This document shows, one piece after another, positions 31,509 through 34,353 of a stretch of DNA of 34,353 bases. The translations under genes and the position numbers were made by a program. The notes below the pieces were generated by a model. The model was not told where the DNA came from. It did not search any database and saw nothing but the letters and a program-made list of their open reading frames with translations. Each line of letters opens with the position of its first letter. Positions within the stretch are counted from its first letter, which is position 1. Source of the stretch: DAORHV01 sp964513925 (GTDB taxonomy: Bacteria > Patescibacteriota > Gracilibacteria > Peribacterales > Peribacteraceae); the NCBI GenBank assembly GCA_964513925.1, contig CAZENR010000014.1, forward strand, positions 1 through 34,353, in the 5' to 3' direction.

Positions 31509-31514
31509 TACAAT
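31509..31514 (+). promoter_or_regulatory. -10 box (TACAAT) for def
   Basis: TACAAT ends six bases before ATG 31521. Confidence 0.6.
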
Positions 31515-31520
31515 CGGCGC

Positions 31521-31994
31521 ATGGCGGTTCTGCCAATTGTCACCGGCGCCTCCACGCCCATCTTGCGGTCGAAAACCAAGAAGGTGCCGAAAGTCACCAA
31601 GGAATTGGCGCGGTTGATCGAAGACATGATCGAAACAACCAACCACGCCCAGGGCGCGGGGCTTGCGGCACCACAGGTCAACCGAAGCGAGCGCGTCTGC
31701 ATCGTCATGTTTCAGCGTAAGAAGTTGGTACCGCTCATCAACCCGGAAATTCTGTGGAAGAGCGAAGAGATGGATGTGATGGAAGAAGGATGTTTAAGCT
31801 TGCCGAATGTCTGGCTGCAGGTGGCCAGACATACCGATATTCTTCTAAAATACCAGGATGCAGCCGGCAAGCAGCACGAACTGAAGCTGCATGGCTGGGA
31901 CGCCCGCGTGGTGCAGCATGAGGTAGATCACTTGGATGGCATGCTGATCGTAGACCGCGCACAGCCCATGACTCATGGCTCTCCGGCACTTTGA
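31521..31994 (+). CDS. def: Peptide deformylase
   Basis: Def removes the formyl group from nascent proteins. The 157-residue metalloenzyme has all three motifs: GAGLAAPQV (45-53), EEGCLSLPN with metal ligand C91, and QHEVDHLDG with H133, E134 and H137. It overlaps the end of the convergent sigma-factor gene by 22 bases (31973-31994). Confidence 0.97.
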   Translation: MAVLPIVTGASTPILRSKTKKVPKVTKELARLIEDMIETTNHAQGAGLAAPQVNRSERVCIVMFQRKKLVPLINPEILWKSEEMDVMEEGCLSLPNVWLQVARHTDILLKYQDAAGKQHELKLHGWDARVVQHEVDHLDGMLIVDRAQPMTHGSPAL

Positions 31995-32614
31995 CCTAAT
32001 TCTCGCAACTGGATCATGGCGGCATGCAGCCGCGATTTCAGCGTCCCTATGGAAATACCGATCGCATCGGCAGCCTCCCGATATTTCAATCCTCGTACAT
32101 GCACCAACTCCACAACTTGCCGATGGTTCTGATTAGGCAAACTGGCAACCAGTGCCCTGATAAACTCGGCACGTTCATCCGCGATCATCGTATCGACCGG
32201 ATCTTTCACTGAGTCGTCTAACAAGAGCGCCTCAGGCGTCAGCCCTTCTGCATCGTGAGGCGACTCTTGAGCAATATGGGAAACAAGCCGCACGCGCCGA
32301 TGTTTGCGACGCAGGAAGTCGATAGCATGGTTGTGGGCAATGGCATACAACCACGGTCGTAGTGCACGCTCCTGCTGGAATGTTGCATACTTCATGGATG
32401 CCGAGAGATACACCTCTTGCAACACATCCTCCGCATCGTGCTCGTTCTGCACGATGCCTCGAATATGTGCCAGCAAGCCGGGGCCAAAATCCTTCATAAT
32501 CACCCAAAGCACAACATTGCCCTGCACATGCTCTTCGCCGTTCATGACGACAGAGTCGGTGACATCCACCTCTTGCATCGCATCGGTAAGCCGATTATTG
32601 CCAAAACCATTCAT
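31973..32614 (-). CDS. RNA polymerase sigma factor, ECF-like sigma-70 family
   Basis: This 213-residue sigma factor has region 2 at about 45-115 (LAHIRGIVQNEHDAEDVLQEVYL, then LRPWLYAIAHNHAIDFLRRK) and region 4 at about 150-205 with the helix-turn-helix YREAADAIGISIGTLKSRLHAA. No sigma 1.1 or 3 domain is present, matching ECF factors. No anti-sigma gene lies next to it. ATG 32614 is chosen because TACAGT lies eight bases upstream; the frame extends to 32707 but begins inside the divergent gatB. Its C-terminus overlaps the end of def. Confidence 0.9.
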   Translation of the reverse strand: MNGFGNNRLTDAMQEVDVTDSVVMNGEEHVQGNVVLWVIMKDFGPGLLAHIRGIVQNEHDAEDVLQEVYLSASMKYATFQQERALRPWLYAIAHNHAIDFLRRKHRRVRLVSHIAQESPHDAEGLTPEALLLDDSVKDPVDTMIADERAEFIRALVASLPNQNHRQVVELVHVRGLKYREAADAIGISIGTLKSRLHAAMIQLRELGQSAGEP

Positions 32615-32622
32615 CCGTACCA

Positions 32623-32628
32623 ACTGTA
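32623..32628 (-). promoter_or_regulatory. -10 box (TACAGT) for the sigma factor
   Basis: TACAGT on the minus strand ends eight bases before ATG 32614 and supports that start. Confidence 0.45.
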
Positions 32629-32688
32629 AGCGACAGCGCTCTTCATTCAACTTTTTCTCTGCCGTTGCCCGGCGGGCGCCGCACCAGG

Positions 32689-32694
32689 TACTCT
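32689..32694 (+). promoter_or_regulatory. -10 box (TACTCT) for gatB
   Basis: TACTCT ends six bases before ATG 32701, which decides that start over an earlier in-frame codon at 32665. Confidence 0.55.
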
Positions 32695-32700
32695 CTGCGC

Positions 32701-34143
32701 ATGCCAACTGAACTGGAAGCCATTATCGGATTGGAAGTCCACGCGCAGATGAACACAAAGACGAAGATGTTCTGCGCCTGCGACAACGATGCATGGGGCA
32801 AGCCGCCAAACACGACCGTATGTCCGGTCTGCATGGGGCACCCCGGCACGCTCCCCGTTCCGAATCGGGCGGTTATTCAAAAAGCCATTCGCGCCTCCAA
32901 GGCGCTCAAATGCACCGTGAACGAAAAAAGTCATTTTGACCGCAAGAACTACTTCTATCCGGACTTGCCTTCCGGCTTTCAAATTTCGCAGTACAAACAC
33001 CCGCTTAGCAGCCATGGCGAGGTGCGCTATGCCATCCAAAAACCCGACGGTAACAGCGGCGACACGATGGTATGTCGCATCCACCGACTGCACATTGAGA
33101 ATGATGCCGGAAAACTGCAGCACCGCGCCGGCGCGTCGCTGTGTGACTATAACCGTGCCGGCACTCCGCTTATGGAAATAGTGACTGAGCCGGATTTGCG
33201 CTCCGCAGAGGAGGCCAGCGCATTCGCCGAAGAGCTACGTCGCATCCTCATTGCGGCAAATGCCAGCGAAGCCGACATGTACAAAGGCATGATGCGTTTC
33301 GATGCCAGTATTTCACTGCGACCCAAGGGTGATTCGAAGCTGTATCCCCGTGTGGAAATTAAAAACCTGAACTCGTTTAAAGCACTGGAGAAAGCGCTGC
33401 ACTACCAAGAAAAGCAGTTGCGCAAGCTGTGGGCAGAGAACAAAGCACCCACCGGCGAAACCACCGTCGGCTGGATAGACGAAGATGAGAAAACCGTCTT
33501 GCTGCGAGATAAGGAGTCCGCCGCCGATTACCGTTACTTCCCGGAGCCGGACATTCCCCCGTTGGAATTAGATGCCAAGTCGATTGCAGATGCCACGACG
33601 GGAATGCAAAAGCTTCCGTCTGAGGCCAAAGCCGAATACATGGGCATGGGCCTGACGGGTGCCGAAGCGACCATGCTAGTGGATCAACCTGCGTTGCAGG
33701 TCATGTTCGATGCCGTAAAGAACGCCTCCGGCGATGCCAAACGCGCCTCGTCGCTGGTGCTTACGCAGCTGCTCGGCTTTTTAAAAGAGCGCAACTTACT
33801 CCTGCATGAAGGCCCGACGACGGCCGCAATGGTGGAACTTGCCGGAGTAATAAAGGCAGGCACCATTTCGGTAAATACCGCCAAGAGCGTGCTCGAGAAA
33901 ATGGTGGACACCAAGAAATCTCCCAAGCAGATCATCCAGGAAGAAGGCTTGAGCCAGGTCTCGGACACGGGCGCTATTGAGAAGCTGGTACAGGAAGCAA
34001 TTGCCGCCAATCCCGACGCCATCGCTTCCTATAAATCTGGCAAGCAGGCCGCACTGGGAGCCATAGTGGGTGCGGTCATGAAGCAGAGCAAAGGCCAAGC
34101 TAACCCCGCCATGGTCAATGAGCTGCTTAAAAAGCTCATTTGA
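32701..34143 (+). CDS. gatB: Aspartyl/glutamyl-tRNA amidotransferase subunit B
   Basis: GatB is the kinase subunit that activates misacylated Glu-tRNA(Gln) or Asp-tRNA(Asn) for amidation with ammonia from GatA. The 480 residues match the family. Landmarks are IIGLEVHAQMNTKTKMFC, NTTVCPVCMGHPGTLPV, KNYFYPDLPSGFQISQY, LIEI-like LMEIVTEPDLRSAEEA, SISLRPKGDSKLYPRVEIKNLNSF (first 20 residues diagnostic), and a C-terminal tRNA-binding YqeY-like domain. gatA and gatC are not adjacent. A bidirectional terminator follows before the convergent efp. Confidence 0.97.
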   Translation: MPTELEAIIGLEVHAQMNTKTKMFCACDNDAWGKPPNTTVCPVCMGHPGTLPVPNRAVIQKAIRASKALKCTVNEKSHFDRKNYFYPDLPSGFQISQYKHPLSSHGEVRYAIQKPDGNSGDTMVCRIHRLHIENDAGKLQHRAGASLCDYNRAGTPLMEIVTEPDLRSAEEASAFAEELRRILIAANASEADMYKGMMRFDASISLRPKGDSKLYPRVEIKNLNSFKALEKALHYQEKQLRKLWAENKAPTGETTVGWIDEDEKTVLLRDKESAADYRYFPEPDIPPLELDAKSIADATTGMQKLPSEAKAEYMGMGLTGAEATMLVDQPALQVMFDAVKNASGDAKRASSLVLTQLLGFLKERNLLLHEGPTTAAMVELAGVIKAGTISVNTAKSVLEKMVDTKKSPKQIIQEEGLSQVSDTGAIEKLVQEAIAANPDAIASYKSGKQAALGAIVGAVMKQSKGQANPAMVNELLKKLI

Positions 34144-34148
34144 TACAG

Positions 34149-34176
34149 AAAAAGCCGGACAGTTGTCCGGCTTTTT
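34149..34176. terminator. Bidirectional intrinsic terminator between gatB and efp
   Basis: GCCGGAC (34154-34160) pairs with GTCCGGC (34165-34171) around AGTT. Five A residues precede and five T residues follow, so it can end transcripts from both convergent genes. Confidence 0.9.
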
Positions 34177-34197
34177 ATAGTGCATTGTGTAATGAAA

Positions 34198-34353
34198 TTA
34201 CTTCTTGTCGTTCGCGCGCTCTACGTACTCCCAGCGCTCGGTGTTGATCTTGATCTTGTCGCCCTCGTTGATGAACAGGGGGACGCTGATGGTGGCGCCG
34301 CTCTCCAGCTTTGCAGGCTTGTCGCCACCCTGGGCGGTATCGCCGCGCAAACC
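34198..34353 (-). CDS. efp: Elongation factor P (partial, 3' end)
   Basis: The minus strand encodes the last 51 residues of EF-P before TAA at 34198-34200. GLRGDTAQGGDKPAKLESGA and VPLFINEGDKIKI, then YVERA, are the conserved C-terminal OB-domain signature. EF-P relieves ribosome stalling at polyproline. The N-terminal domain with the modified residue lies outside the window. Confidence 0.95.
   Translation of the reverse strand, partial: GLRGDTAQGGDKPAKLESGATISVPLFINEGDKIKINTERWEYVERANDKK

Noticed and set aside
1..34353. Recoded UGA (glycine code) as in Gracilibacteria
   Set aside because: UGA ends folB, aguB, def, gatB and other genes at the expected family length, and no conserved Gly is encoded by UGA.
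1..34353. CRISPR array, tRNA or rRNA genes, insertion sequences, phage genes
   Set aside because: No regularly spaced repeats, tRNA-like cloverleafs, rRNA segments, transposases or phage proteins were seen by eye on either strand.

Overview
The window looks like a chromosomal segment of a bacterium with moderately high GC (mid-50s percent by eye), the standard code (UGA ends several genes) and very compact gene packing. Almost no gene has a Shine-Dalgarno sequence. The mix of genes, many lone housekeeping enzymes and short hypotheticals fits a Patescibacteria/CPR lineage of the Peregrinibacteria-Peribacteria type. That assignment is an inference from gene content and style, because no rRNA or marker set is present. 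The window is chromosomal core/accessory DNA; I see no phage, insertion sequence, CRISPR array, rRNA or tRNA gene.

Layout. 1-2833: a partial class V aminotransferase (minus), a small exported protein (plus) and an unrecognised 386-residue protein (minus) that has a decayed second copy of its 3' end next to the aminotransferase. 2933-5203: a tiny candidate exported peptide, glycerol kinase and a PH-domain membrane protein. 5211-8077: two 23S rRNA methyltransferases (RlmH and an RlmD/RumA-type enzyme) and an exported HExxH protein. 8129-9926: a sugar-phosphotransferase-like membrane protein without its catalytic domain, then a sugar nucleotidyltransferase. 9969-13097: a free lipoprotein resembling the periplasmic part of SecD, followed by a SecD with a parvulin-type prolyl isomerase built into its periplasmic part. 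13114-14545: folB, folK and folE. 14548-15357: a second HExxH protein. 15499-20218: a polyamine cluster made of an alanine-racemase-fold amino acid decarboxylase, a deoxyhypusine-synthase-like enzyme, N-carbamoylputrescine amidase and agmatine deiminase. 20259-22123: a small protein, then folA, a small membrane protein and thyA. 22152-27478: a DUF4015-type glycosidase-like protein, a TrmB-type regulator, glutamine synthetase and the ammonium channel, with a strong hairpin between glnA and amt and a terminator after amt. 27512-30797: a zinc-ribbon miniprotein, a DipZ-type CcdA-thioredoxin fusion, a thioredoxin-like lipoprotein without CxxC, and an endonuclease III without its iron-sulfur cysteines. 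30892-34353: a DnaQ-type exonuclease, peptide deformylase, an ECF-like sigma factor, gatB, a bidirectional terminator and the 3' end of efp.

Working together. The decarboxylase, agmatine deiminase and carbamoylputrescine amidase could take arginine to putrescine, and the deoxyhypusine-synthase-like enzyme could then make homospermidine. FolE, FolB, FolK, ThyA and FolA supply much of folate and dTMP metabolism. GlnA with Amt assimilates ammonium. The SecD pair suggests export coupled to folding.

The most general signal is in gene starts. About 18 genes carry a TANNNT box, usually TACACT, TATAAT, TACTCT or similar, ending only 6-9 bases before the start codon, as expected for leaderless mRNAs. 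A second set of genes has short pyrimidine-rich leaders without a Shine-Dalgarno sequence.
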